Shown here: positions 22,986 to 34,181 of the stretch, piece after piece | Layout of the letters: every line of letters begins with the position of its first letter | Position numbering within the stretch: the first letter of the stretch is position 1 | Source of the DNA: Erodium maritimum | Lineage: Eukaryota > Streptophyta > Magnoliopsida > Geraniales > Geraniaceae | Assembly: GCA_963921825.1 (NCBI GenBank) | Contig: OY997594.1 | Span: 67,751,675 to 67,815,674, forward strand | DNA: 64,000 bases | Direction of reading: 5' to 3' | The notes under the pieces: generated by a model | The model's database searches: none | Seen by the model: the letters and a program-made list of their open reading frames with translations, nothing else | Told to the model about the DNA's origin: nothing | Program-made: the position numbers and the translations under genes

Positions 22986-24981
22986 GTTGATTTAATTGGT
23001 CCTTGGTCATTCTCTCCACGCTCTCGTGTTCTTTCTAGACTTTTCTAGTCATAACCCTATCTTTGTCGACGTCGACTCCCTCTGTATCCTCGTCTATTGC
23101 GCCGTTGTTCTCCCCACCAATGATCCTCATCACGTCCCCTCTTTATTCTGTAGTGATTGTCTTCCCAACTCCATTATAATGCCCCTACGACCCTCATCGG
23201 AGGTCATCCGCCCGAAGAAGGTCAGAAAGAAGAGGAACCCTAAGACACCCTTTCCTGCCTCACTGATACACCACCACTATCGTTGTTTCCTCCACCTGAC
23301 CAGCCGACCATAGAGGACTCGATTATGGTGGTCTTTCCTCTAGGGATCGCCTCACCGGGCTTCACTCTGACCAAACCTATGGGAGGTCGCCCGACCAAGA
23401 CGCTCCCTCATACGCCGCCATAACCATAGGTGCCACCACCAACCACGGAAGGTCCTGATTCAATGGTCTCATAGGCATCTAGGGTTCATGGCTCCTCTGC
23501 CTCGTAGCCTCCCAAGGAACCTCCACATCCTGAAGACTCGTCGCCATCGGTGGGGACTCTTTAGGCTGGCCTCTCGGCGTGTTCCCTTGCCGATGAGGAT
23601 GAGATGGAGGTCTCAGTACTCTACACCCCAGCGGACCCTATGATCGTTGCTCGTCAACAGTTTGGCATTGTGGGTAGAATGCTTTCGCCAAAACCACCCG
23701 AAAGGACTTCATTCTCACAATCATCACCCGAGCATGGGAGTGATCGACATTGGGATTGATGGTCAAGGAGCTGGAACCCGAGACATGTGGATTTTACTTC
23801 ATGTCTCAAGAGGCGAGGGTTTGGGTTCGCAATAACGAGCCTTGGTGCTTTAGTGGCTATCTGGTGTTGATGGGGGAAATAGTGGACATGTTGGTTTGAG
23901 ACCTTCCCAAGTTGGATCAGATCCAGTTATGGGTGCATGCACGGGGTCTCCCACCTTCGGTCCAAACAAAGGTCACCGGGGAATTCATTAGAGCCACACT
24001 AGAGGAGTACGTGGAGGTCCCTAGTGATCAGTGAGGCTTGTGTTGGTGCGAGACTGTCAAAGTTCGATTCTGGATGGAGCTACACTGGGCCCTTCGTCAA
24101 ACTATGGTCATGAGGTTTCGGTAATTCCCAAAGACAATTATGGTCGCCTTGATCTATGATCGACTTTCTACTTTCTACTACAATTGTGATCGGATTGGCC
24201 ATATGACTCGTGATTGTGAGTTGTAGATGTCGGGGATACCTAGGTTTGATGACTCTCTTCTAGAGTTCCAGCCTGACAAGCTCAAGAAGTAATATGCCAT
24301 GGACTGGGGGACGATGACATGAAGACCTCCCATTGGGTTTGCACATCTGATCTCGTACATTCTACCTAAAGCCTCGTGGTCTCGAGAAAGGGGTCCAATT
24401 GTAACCCCAAACATGCTACCTAATCCCCTACTAGGGGTAAGGCAGCGCGTCGTGATCGGGTCGCGACCCTTAGAGGACAATCATGGCTTAGGGACCAGGT
24501 CTTCATTGTTTGGCCCATCTATAACGATGTCTGTCCCATCTGTGATACTATCTGGCCCTTTTAGGAGCCTAGGACACAAGAGGGATGTGACATGAGAGCC
24601 TCGTTAAGACCAGGCGAGGGTTAAAAAACAGCCACACTAGGAAAAAAATGTTAGACACCCAGGGCTTCATGGACCTACCTAGGGAGGGGTCCTTGGTTGA
24701 AGCCTCGCCTCTCATTAAAATTGTTGAGTTCAAGTTCGGTCGCCCTCCTCACGATGAAAAGAGTCCTCTCCATGGGATCAAGCAGCATTTAGGCAATATC
24801 TTGAGCGATTCTCCTCAATTTATGCGCTTCAATTTCGTCAAGCTACCATGTTTCTTCAAAACCGTCTCCACGATCAGTATGTCTTAGAGTTTTTTTATCA
24901 GGGACCTTTTAGGGTTTTGTTCGTTGTAATGACTCTTCTTTCCTATTATTAATAAAAGTTTGCAGCTTTCGTTAAAAAAAA
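22986..24981 (+). mobile_element. LINE-derived retroposon with ORF1 only and an oligo(A) tail
   Basis: A 2-kb unit with a C/T-rich 5' part, a decayed DUF4283/zinc-knuckle ORF1, a 3' end of aataaaagtttgcagctttcgtt and eight A residues (24974-24981). ORF1 traces include LWVHARGLPPSVQTKVTGEF (about 23930-23990), VKVRFWMELHWALRQ (about 24058-24102) and YYNCDRIGHMTRDCEL (about 24177-24224). The first zinc-knuckle cysteine is replaced by tyrosine. No reverse transcriptase is present, so it was a non-autonomous or rearranged LINE copied in trans. I did not find a target duplication. Confidence 0.6.
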
Positions 24982-25647
24982 GGTGTGATGGAGCACGTAT
25001 GGGAGGAATAGTTCAATCGGCATATGTATAGATCGTGAGTGAGGGATCGCGTATGGGAACAGACACGATGTAGCGGGAGCGAACATAACTTATATTATAC
25101 TATATCAAAGCATGTGCTTAACTAGAACCTAAAATCAATCTTTTTTTTTATAAGCTCAATTTTTTTTACTAAAAGAGGCACGGAAAGGTTCAAAATGGTC
25201 AGAGACCAGTTCAACAGTTACACTGGAGCTCCATAAATGGGAGTTAAAAGAACCAAGCCTTTTCCTAAAACAAAACACATATTGCTACTATCCAGCTCTC
25301 TTGACCGCCATTTCGCGAAGTTGAGCCCAAACATCAGTTCCACGGGACGAAACAACTTTAGTAGTGTGCAACTTAGACTTGGTAAAGTGAACCGAGGAAC
25401 AACCTACTTCTCCGAAAGACGACCCTTATGATCAAATTTAAAGAGAGCATCCTTCCAACAACGATTAAGAATTTATACTTTAATCACTTTAATAAGGAAT
25501 AGTAACTAGTAATCTCTCAAACCGCAATTTCAACCCAAATTTTAAGTTTGAACACAATACTACAAACCAGAAAAAGGAAGTGACATTATTATAAGTTCAC
25601 GCACCATATTATTGATATGGACATAACAAGATCAATTAAATTCACTT
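24982..25647. other. Intergenic region downstream of the coiled-coil gene
   Basis: No gene is evident. The right part is the 3' flank, and probably the 3' UTR, of the minus-strand gene ending at 25648. Confidence 0.4.
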
Positions 25648-26551
25648 TTAATTACAAGCTGGCCCAACTCTAATAATGTTTCTCCTTCTCTCCATCGAAC
25701 ACTTGAGCCCTTCTCTGGCACGCCTCAGAACATCAAGAACCTCATCAACACTCCCACTCTCCACCGCCGCCGGCCAAGTCACCGGAACTAACGCCCACGT
25801 GTCATCCACAAAATCTCCACCGTCCATTTCAATCTCACTCTTGGAAGCCATCGATGAGCTTGAAAAACTGCAACAAATTGTCCGGTCGAGCCTCAATTAG
25901 CTTAAACCGATCGTAAACAAAAATGGGTGCATGTAAAAAAATGATTTTTATATACCTTTCTCGATTAATCTTTGAATCTTCATAGCTTTGGCTAGAGCTT
26001 GATGTTTCAGCAGATTTAGAATTGGAACTTGAACTTTCCGAAGAACTGTCCTCCATTTTGATTTGGGACTTGGATTGTTCTTCTTCTTCCTGATTTGTAC
26101 TATTTGTGGATGAACCCTTCATGGATTCGAGCTTCTTCTTCAGCAAGATCAGCTTTTTCTCAGCTCTCTTCTTCAATCTGAGCTCTTGTTTGAGCAGCTT
26201 CTCTAGCTCAACCAGCTGAACCCAGAAAAGATTTTGAAAACCCCAGATCAAAAAACTGAAACTTTTCAAAATCCAAAAACAAAATCAGTGGAAAAAATGT
26301 GAATTTACCTTGCTGCCCATGAGCTCTGCATCTCTTTTGGCAGACCTTGAAGCTTGTCTCTCTGACTGAAGCCTCCCTCTCAGGCACTCCAGAGTCTTGA
26401 AACCTTCATCTCCATCTGTGTTCTTCTCTCTGATGATCAACAAAACCAAAACCCAAATCAGAAATGTGAAATTGGAGCTGAACAGAGAGAGATTGAATCA
26501 AATGTGAGAAGCCCACCTCAAATCTCTGTCATCCTTGCCACAAGCTAGCAT
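25648..26551 (-). CDS. Small plant coiled-coil protein of unknown function
   Basis: Four exons on the minus strand: 26551-26517, 26429-26309, 26215-25956 and 25867-25648, with GT-AG introns and consistent phases, giving 211 residues. The start MLACGKDDRDL is the first ATG after a pyrimidine-rich leader. Residues about 20-85 (TLECLRGRLQSERQASRSAK, then LVELEKLLKQELRLKKRAEKK) form a strongly charged coiled coil. A serine/glutamate-rich stretch follows (about 86-140). The conserved-looking C-terminus holds WALVPVTWPA (W163), a VDEVLDVLRRAREGL helix and ends IIRVGPACN. I recognise this arrangement as a conserved plant family of uncharacterised proteins but know no established function. There is no signal peptide or membrane segment, so a soluble protein is likely. 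No disruption is visible. Confidence 0.82.
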
Positions 26552-27459
26552 TTTCAACTCACAGAATTGAGAAATTTTCTTTTCTTTTCTTTTCTGTGGG
26601 AAAATGAGAAGGAAAAGAAAGGAAAGTTTTGGGGTAGCACAGTGAAGATATATGGGGATGAAGTTTTGGGGAACCAGAGTAGGAGAGATTGGAGATTTTA
26701 TTTGGTGGCAGAGGCAGAGATGAAGTGAGAGGTAGGTGGGTTTAAATCAATGGCCAGTCACAGTATCAACCTTACCTCTTTCTATTGTGATTCATTGGTA
26801 ACTGTACTTTTTATTTTTCTTCCAAATACCGTGTTTGGAAGTTTGTAACCTAAAAGGAGGGTTCAGTTTAATCAACTTTTTTTTACCTTGAGGATGAATC
26901 AAATCTTCCCTCAATTGTCGATTTCGTATAATTGTTGGTATCGAGGATGATAACGAAATGATTTTGACAAAAGCATTTGTCTGTCTTTTGTAATGTGAAA
27001 TCGATTAAAAGATTTATGTTGTCGATTTTTTATAACGTGGAATCGATTAAATGATTGATGTCATTTATAACTAGACGCCGATCATTCACTGGATCAACGA
27101 AAATGATAACTTAGATGATGAGAACTGACCGGCTTCTTTGCGAGTGGACCGTTCGATCTTGTAGACACCCTCTATCAACGGTCTTATTTTGTCCAGAAAA
27201 TGACACGCCTCTAAAATAAAACAATTCTTCGATGATACTAGATGTTTTGAGTATACAAAGTCGATAATTGAGTCTATTGAAAATAATTCGTTTAATTGAG
27301 TTTCTTAAAGTTCCATTTACCTAAGTTAATTCGTCCTGATTGAAAATTATGTATAAATTATGATAGAATTTAAATACTTAAATGTAAGATGTTAATATCT
27401 ATTTACACGCACATACCAGTTTGAGAGCTTCCACATTTTGTGAAATTATGCATGTGTAA
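26552..27459 (-). promoter_or_regulatory. Upstream region of the coiled-coil protein gene
   Basis: On the minus strand a CT-rich leader (repeats of ttttc, at 26575-26620) precedes the ATG. A TATA-like catatatctt lies near 26645-26655, about 100 bases upstream of the start codon. Beyond 26750 I see only AT-rich sequence. Confidence 0.45.
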
Positions 27460-27910
27460 TAGCATGTACAATGAATCGGAACACATATGAGGATCATGTG
27501 CTGATTGAGATAAATTGTGATGTGATCCCCTAAATTGAGTTGTGAATCACGGTGTGAGGATCATGTATGAGAATCATAATTTGTAGAAATATTGAGTTTT
27601 TGTTCGTTTTCTCGATTCGAAGTATAAATCAATGTTTTTTTTATCAAAGACATTAAACAAATTATTTAGAACAATACAAACCTAATGACTATAAATTTAT
27701 AAATTTTGGACACTATTTGTACAAAATCGGATTTTTAGAAGCCCCATGACGCGTTTTGGTTAGCTGAACGCGACTCGGGAATCACCGAACCACAATTGTG
27801 AGTCGCGGTTTAGTGCACGAATCGTGAACCGTGATTTAGTGGTTCCCGAGTCGCGACTCACGAACCACTAAATCATGGTCGCGAGATGATTCAGTGTGTT
27901 GTATTTGCTC
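27460..27910. mobile_element. PIF/Harbinger-derived MITE
   Basis: This element of about 450 bp starts agcatgtacaatg and ends gtatttgctc, degenerate inverted repeats of the Harbinger terminus at 29906. The left part shares aggatcatgtatgagaatca with the copy at 13960. The right part has the family's GC-rich block (gtgagtcgcgg, then gagtcgcgactcacgaacc) at 27785-27868. It has no coding capacity. The target duplication is not clear. Confidence 0.68.
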
Positions 27911-28260
27911 CAATAATAGAAGGTGGTATAATTGTATAAGTCGAACAAAAATTAAGTGCACCTACCGTTTTGTGTTTCTTTTTTAATATAGTTTGTTCTT
28001 CTATGATTCGCAACAAAAAGTCTAAGTTTTATTATCAATTTTTATTAAAATAAAATGTATAGATTTTATTAATAATAATGGAAAAAAGTTCATTGGAATG
28101 TTAGCCTCGTAAGGTCCTTAAAACAAAAAAACTTTAAGACAATGTAATTGTATAAGACGATTTTGAAGAAGAAACATGCTAGCTTATTTTTGGACTTAAA
28201 TGTGCAATTTCATTAATTTAGACTCCAAATACATTTGAGTGTATTAGGAATAAATTGTTG
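27911..28260. other. AT-rich spacer
   Basis: No feature that I can support. Confidence 0.4.
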
Positions 28261-29900
28261 ACCATGAAGAACAGACAAAGAACACAAAATGTTCACTATT
28301 CTTATCATACTATAACCATCCCTGACGGTATTGGATGGACGCCATAAAGGCAAGCTAACACTACACTATGACAAAACTAACTACGGCTGCTCAAGGTATT
28401 GCCTAAACGCTGCACACTCTGTAGAGTGCGACCAAACTTGTTATCATCAGTTTCAAAGGGAGGCATAGCTCTTACCAGGGACCCCTCCCAAGGCCAGTCC
28501 TTAAGGCATTGAATTCCTTTCGTCATTGACATTACAAAGACGAAATCAGATAAAATAAAAAAGACCCACTCGATTAGTCAGATCCATAATCGAGGGATGG
28601 GTCGAGGAGGGTGTGGTTGTGAAGGCCAGTGGATAGGCGGTGTCAGAGACAACGACGACGACTTCAGCGACGGCGACGACAACTTCAGAGGGTGCGGTGG
28701 TGGAAGAGGCCAGGGAGGAGGACGCGCCGGTGACAGCTTCAGCGACAGCGGGGGTTGATTAGGAGAGATGACCCGATACAGGGAGGCCGCGAGACTCCGC
28801 GGGTGAGGTTGACGATGCCGAGGTGATCTAGACGAAAACCAAGATCGAGAGACATGTCGTTGGTGGAGGAAGGGAGCCAACGTCGTGGTGGCTAGAGGCG
28901 ACTCGAAGGGAGCCCTAGTAGGAAAAACCCTAACCGAACTCACATGAATAGGCGTAGGAAAGTACTGGTTTGTAACCTTCATCCAAGCAAACCCGTTGTT
29001 GAAAGCAAAACCACAGAGTACGAGTAGGAGGAGAGGAGCCATGACAGTCATGGCCTTAAGTGGCTAGGTTAGAGGGAGAGCTCTTTTTCTTTGCCTAATA
29101 TTTGGCCACTGCCTTTGTCCTTTGTTTGTTGATTTTTAACATGCTACTTAATAAGACTGAAACTAAAAAACTAAAGAGAACCGCTAAAAGTAGTGCTTAA
29201 ACGCTACTTGATTCCTGCTTTTTAAGGACTCTTTTCGTCGTGAGGTGGGCGATCGAACTTTAACTCGATAGTATGGACGGGAGGATAGGTATGATTCAGG
29301 GATCCCTCCCTGAAAATAACCCTGAATCCTTGCTTACTCATTGGGCTTGGCTAGGCTACATATCAATCCTCTTCAGATTCGTTTGATTTTTCCTGACTAT
29401 GGCACCAACCATGTCCCCGCTCGAGACGTGGGAGGCTAACACGAAGAATGCGAGCATTACTGCAACAGGGAACCGCGAATCGTCACATATGCACCATCAT
29501 GTCGATGTAGCAACGCTGAATTGGGGATGCGTAGGGGAGAGCACTACCGCAACAGGTAGTTGCGGTTCGTCGCTGGTACGCCATCCTTCCGATACAACAC
29601 CACTGGATTGTGGATGCATAGAGAAGAACATTACCAATAATAGGGAGAAGAGGGGACATACAATCGATCTCATGGTGATTGGAGGCATGCACAATGGTGA
29701 TTCCATGACGACTGCGACAACGACTAGGATTGAGAGCTCTCAACCCTAATAGAGCTTTTAGTTTTTAATGTAAACTTGAAACAAAAATAAAATTGATTAT
29801 TAACATGATTTTGAAATATATAATACTGAACTGATAATTCTCACAAAAATATTTAAAAAATTCCTTATCAATCAATCACCACATACTAAATTAGATGAAG
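28261..29900 (-). other. GC-rich unassigned stretch, possibly a retroposon remnant
   Basis: A GC-rich island stands between AT-rich flanks. On the minus strand a 157-codon frame (29051-28578) starts with a hydrophobic, signal-like segment, then becomes a proline/serine-rich low-complexity run. On the plus strand a 116-codon frame (29399-29749) is threonine- and asparagine-rich. Neither resembles a known protein. Some wording near 28385-28450 (a minus-strand ttaggcaataccttgagcag) resembles the end of the LINE ORF1 retroposon at 24790. A decayed LINE-type retroposon is therefore the likeliest origin. Confidence 0.35.
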
Positions 29901-29905
29901 TATAA

Positions 29906-31985
29906 GAGCATGTACAGTGGGTCAAACAGGATTATCAAACTTGATGATCAAACCGTATGCCAACTGTAAAAATTTAAGGTTTGCAATCCTTAAAATAAAC
30001 TGTGTTCCATAGTGTTACCAACCGGATGATCAAACTGTAATGTAAATGGATGCTGACTGGATGCTGAAATTCATATTTTGATTTAATTAAATGTTTTATT
30101 ATAACATTAAACGTTATATAAAATTGAAATTAATTTGAAAAAAAAAATAATAACAACATAACTGAAAATAAATTTTATTCATCTTTGATAATTAACATCA
30201 AGTACACAACTACTGCCTATAAAAAGACATCTTCAATCATCGTTGAGACACTGAGTCGAGCGTCCAAATCTACCCCATATGTGCTCAATCAGGTCATTTT
30301 GTAGTTGACGGTGGGTAGAATCATTTGTGACACTGAGTCGAGCGTCCAAGCGTGCTTGGTATGCCAAGGGACCTCATCGGTGCCATCACTCTGGTGGTGT
30401 CCATCCTGACATTTCTGGAGGGGGCTCGAACAACAACTCGTCATCTCCATACTCGTACTGGTCGCGTTCATCATCTACAATCATGTTGTGTAGATTGATA
30501 CACGTGTGCATGATATCAGCCACAAGGAGTTTGCTCCAAGTATGAGAAGGACAGGAAATGATGTGCCACCGTGCTTGAAGAACTTCAAATGCCCGTTCAA
30601 TATCTTCCCGAGCATCTTCTTGGACCTTAACAAACAATTTCTGTTTTTTTGTGTAAGGATGTCGAATAGTCTTCACAAAACGGCACCATGTTGGGTAAAT
30701 GTCGTCCACCAAATAGTAAGGACGGTCTTACCGATGACCGTTGATCTCATACTCCACGGCAAGCTCACGACCCCAAGAAAGCATCGTGGAACAAATGGTT
30801 GTGGTTGAGAACGTTGATGTCGTTGTTCGACCCGGCCATCCAAAAAAAAGCATGTCAAATCCATTAATCACAAGACGCTACAACTTCAAGCATAATGGTA
30901 CTTACCCTGTGGTGACTTCCCCGTCCGTTGACACCTTGCAATGTGGTTGGGCAATTCTTCCACTCTTAATGCATGCAGTCAAGACTCCCAATCATGTCGG
31001 GGAACCCTCGGTTGTACCCCTCTCTGAGTAATCGGGTCGTGTCCTCCGGTGTGGGTGAACGCTCGTACTCAACTATGAAAACCTCAATGACGGTCTTGCA
31101 AAATCTGCGTAAACATTCGAGTATTGTACTTACCCCAATTCGTAAGGTTTCGTCCAACGAATCGGCCGAGCACCCATACGCAAAGTATCCGTATCGCGAC
31201 AGTACATTTCTAGTGCGTTGATAACCCCATGCGTCGTACATCGTCCGGCTTCTGAACGAAATAATCGTCATGATCCGCTACCTTGTCCATCACCCGCTCA
31301 AACAGTGGTCGACACATACGAAACCGACGCCTAAACATAGCGGGCCCATACAGGGGATGATCATCAAAATAATCCTTCATTAATTGGTCGTGGGTTTTGA
31401 GACGACCTCCAAGAATTTCCCGTCGGCCAGGTTCCCCACATTTGATCCTCTGCCTCATAGCGTTGATCCTTGCCATTACTCTCTATATGCCTCTCTCAAC
31501 CCTTCGTTGGAGTCGTTCTTCAAAATATATCAGTTGCGCTGCCAACTCCTCATCTGATGGGAGACCGTCACCGCCAGACATTTTGTAACGAGTTTGAGGG
31601 GAGAAATTTGATATCGAGTAAGTGAGGTTATAGGAGTGTTGGTGTGAAATGAGAATGAGGTTTGGGGTATTTATAAGGTTTGAATGAAGGGTTTTAAGAA
31701 TTACAAAAAAAAAAAACTTACCGTTTATTTCCGACCGTTGCCAACGGTTGCAATTTTTTTCTTGCATTGGACACGTGTCGCGCCCTGGTTGGTAGAGCCA
31801 ACGAACCACGTGCTTCAGTGAACCGTTGTTACGATTTGCACGTCGCGTTCCGCGTACCGAACCGCGATTTTGCGGTTCGCGAGCCGCGAAAACCGCGTGC
31901 CACAGCGCTGCGGCTCGCTACCCACGAACCGTAAAATTACGGGTAGTCGCGGTTCGCGTTCCGGTCCGTACCACTTTTCATGCTC
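29906..31985 (-). mobile_element. PIF/Harbinger DNA transposon
   Basis: A 2,080-bp element with terminal inverted repeats gagcatgtacagtgg and, on the other strand, gagcatgaaaagtgg. It is flanked by TAA at 29903-29905 and 31986-31988. It carries a transposase on the minus strand. The right subterminal zone (31830-31970) is a dense array of GC-rich words (gcggttcgcg, accgcga) that recur in the smaller relatives at 13960 and 27460. There is no Myb/SANT-like partner gene inside, so it would have needed that protein in trans. Confidence 0.9.
30386..31581 (-). pseudogene. Harbinger transposase (DDE superfamily), broken
   Basis: Reading starts at ATG 31581 (MSGGDGLPSDEELAAQLIYF). An in-frame TAG lies at 31483-31485, followed by MARINAMRQR. 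The helix-rich region RRFRMCRPLFERVMDKVADH (about 31345-31285) is the usual N-terminal part of plant Harbinger transposases. A frameshift near 31220-31265 leads to YGYFAYGCSADSLDETLRIG and PDMIGSLDCMH (the first Asp region of the DDE core). More breaks lie in 30970-30710 (FFWMAGSNNDINVL, second Asp region). The last segment reads YPTWCRFVKTI, then KVQEDAREDIERAFEVLQARW, containing the terminal Glu region. The enzyme cuts and pastes elements with these termini into TAA/TTA sites; this copy is dead by at least one stop and two frameshifts. Confidence 0.88.
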
Positions 31986-31988
31986 TAA

Positions 31989-32636
31989 CTAAAGCAAAAT
32001 ACACAAATCCGAACCTAGAGCATTAAACGGACATATTTTTCCGACAAAGTAATGCAAACGAGCGCCAAGGTTTACAGTTACATGTACTGTGTACATAGGA
32101 TTCAAATTTTGAAACACAACCCAAATAATTAATAGCTTTTGGCCGTAGTTGTCACGTGTTGCTCCTGACCGACAAGTCCTCCTCTCCACCTTAACTTTCT
32201 TCATGTTTTTTTATCTCCTTCACCTTTGGATGTCTTATACTGTTTCATAAAAAAACAAGGTTGATGTGAAACCAACAATGGTGTATATTGGTCTTTATGC
32301 GCATGAAATATAGGTTTTGCTGTTTTTATTGCATGATCGCCATTATTGTTAGCTATTATTAATGACACCCATAATTGTGTATTATTACCGTTCTAGACTT
32401 AACTTATACTACACTCCAAATATATAAAAGAAGAATTATTTCCACCGTTATTTTTGTAAACAAAAAATGCGGTTTTTGAACTAATGCATTTATAATTTAT
32501 GGTTGGGAAAAAGTATCGAACCTTTTGAAATAAATATAAAGTAATCTATTTTATTAATAATTAATTGGATTAGCAGTGGTCGAAATCAGGAAGAGCTCAA
32601 AATTAAGAAGAGGTAGTGTGAAAACCCATCTCAAAA
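31989..32636. other. Intergenic spacer between two DNA transposons
   Basis: AT-rich, with no gene or RNA that I can support. Confidence 0.4.
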
Positions 32637-32645
32637 AGAAAAATA

Positions 32646-34172
32646 GAGTTATTATCATCGAGTGCCCTAAAAATACTTGGTTTTCATCCAAATATCCTAA
32701 CCAAACTTTATGACACATCAGTACCCAAACGAAACATGTTGTTTCAATTTAATACACGTCGTTAGTTTTCCATCCATTTTGGATGGAAAATAGTCATGTG
32801 CGAAGCACATGACCCTGATTTTTCAGAGAATGACAACATTACCCTTTGGTCTCCCACAAACCCTAATTCCCTTTTATCTTCTCTCATCTCTTTATTTCTC
32901 TTCCATGTCTTTCCCATTTCTAACTACTTTTACTTCAAAATTTCAGATCTCTCTTCTACTCCAACAACTCTACTTTTATGGCGCAATCTCGGTGGATCCT
33001 CCCACCGCCGCTCCCAGTCCAGCGCCGGAACTCAATGTCGACGCCTCCTCGGTTCCCGGACCGTCTATTGACGACAGAGCTCCAGACCATCTTCGGATTC
33101 CTCTCCAGCGCCATCACCAGCAGACTCTGCTGATTCGGCTCCAGTCCCGGCCCCTTCAGAGCTCGACGCCGGAGGTCTTCGTCTTCAACCAGATCTTCCG
33201 CCGCTCCATCGAGCTCCGACCTCGTTGTGGTCTGGTGGTGGCGGACGACGGCGAGGAGTGGGGCGGTGTGGGTGCCGAAGGGGAAGGAGAGGACGACGAC
33301 GTGGAGGCTCGCAGATCTGGTTCGCTCCCATGCTTCTTCGAACCAGATCTACTTTTTTTGCATTTATCTTCTTCACCCATTCATATTTCTTATGGTGTGG
33401 GTGATGGAGTCTGTAAATTGGGGTTTGCTTAGTGTTTGATTAGTCTGTAAATGATGGTGGTGATTAGTCTGTAACTTGGTGATGAACATTAGTGTTTGAT
33501 TTTTTTTTTATTGGAGTCTGTAAATCAATGGGGAGAAGATGAATATGTAAATTATTTCCAGATTTGTTGTGTATATTAGGGATCTTGTTGTATTTTGTTC
33601 ATAAAAATTGTTGCATTTTGTTGTGGATTTTGAAGGTTGAATTGATTATGGAAATGAACCACCTAGAACAACCAATTTAGGTTGAAGAACAACAACTTAT
33701 TGTAATTAAAATTTGATTTTTTAAAAAATAAAATTTGATTTTTGAAATAAAACTGATTTTCTAAACATAAAATCTGATTTTTTTTAGTAAATTCTGATTT
33801 TTAAAAAAATAAAATATGATTTAAAAAAATAAAATATGATTTTAAAATAATAAAATATGATTTTTTAAATAAAAGATAGATTTTAAAATAAAATCTAATT
33901 TTTGTAAAATAAAAGTGAATATTATAATATAAATAGATAAAAAGAATTTTTGAAATTCAATGGCATATGTTTGAAAATTTGAGTGTTGGGGAGGGGTATT
34001 TTGGACTTTTTATTGTTTTGGATGGAAAAATGGATGGAAAATAGACAGAAACTAACGGCGGGTACTAAGTTGAAACAACATGTTTCGTTTGGGTATTGAT
34101 GTGTCACAAAGTTTGGTTAGGGTACTCGGATGAAAACCAAGTATTTTTAGGGTACGCGGATGATAATAACTC
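32646..34172. mobile_element. Mutator-like element with long inverted repeats and a GC-rich cargo
   Basis: A 1,527-bp element with long terminal inverted repeats of roughly 130 bp (32646 to about 32785; about 34030 to 34172), both starting gagttattatcatc. It is flanked by a perfect 9-bp duplication, agaaaaata, at 32637-32645 and 34173-34181. The long inverted repeats and 9-bp duplication are the hallmark of Mutator-like elements. No transposase is present. The interior has a GC-rich cargo at about 32985-33330 in otherwise AT-rich DNA, which suggests a captured gene fragment (Pack-MULE). A 21-base hairpin (gtcatgtgc, gaa, gcacatgac) lies at 32793-32813 just inside the left repeat. Confidence 0.9.
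32809..33432 (+). CDS. Open frame in the Mutator-like element cargo
   Basis: An ATG-started frame of 207 codons begins right at the inner hairpin. It crosses a serine/phenylalanine-rich leader, then a proline-rich segment (VDPPTAAPSPAPELN), then a glutamate/glycine-rich stretch (EEWGGVGAEGEGEDDD). I do not recognise a domain. GC content is much higher than in the flanking repeats, as expected for an acquired host exon. It may be transcribed, but nothing shows that the protein is made. A minus-strand frame across the same bases (33380-33156) is serine-rich and equally unassigned. Confidence 0.35.
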   Translation: MTLIFQRMTTLPFGLPQTLIPFYLLSSLYFSSMSFPFLTTFTSKFQISLLLQQLYFYGAISVDPPTAAPSPAPELNVDASSVPGPSIDDRAPDHLRIPLQRHHQQTLLIRLQSRPLQSSTPEVFVFNQIFRRSIELRPRCGLVVADDGEEWGGVGAEGEGEDDDVEARRSGSLPCFFEPDLLFLHLSSSPIHISYGVGDGVCKLGFA

Positions 34173-34181
34173 AGAAAAATA

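Noticed and set aside
28578-29051. 157-codon minus-strand frame with a hydrophobic start, resembling a secreted proline-rich protein
   Set aside because: After the first 25 residues it is only low-complexity Pro/Ser/Leu text from GC-rich DNA, with no motif and no neighbouring gene structure.
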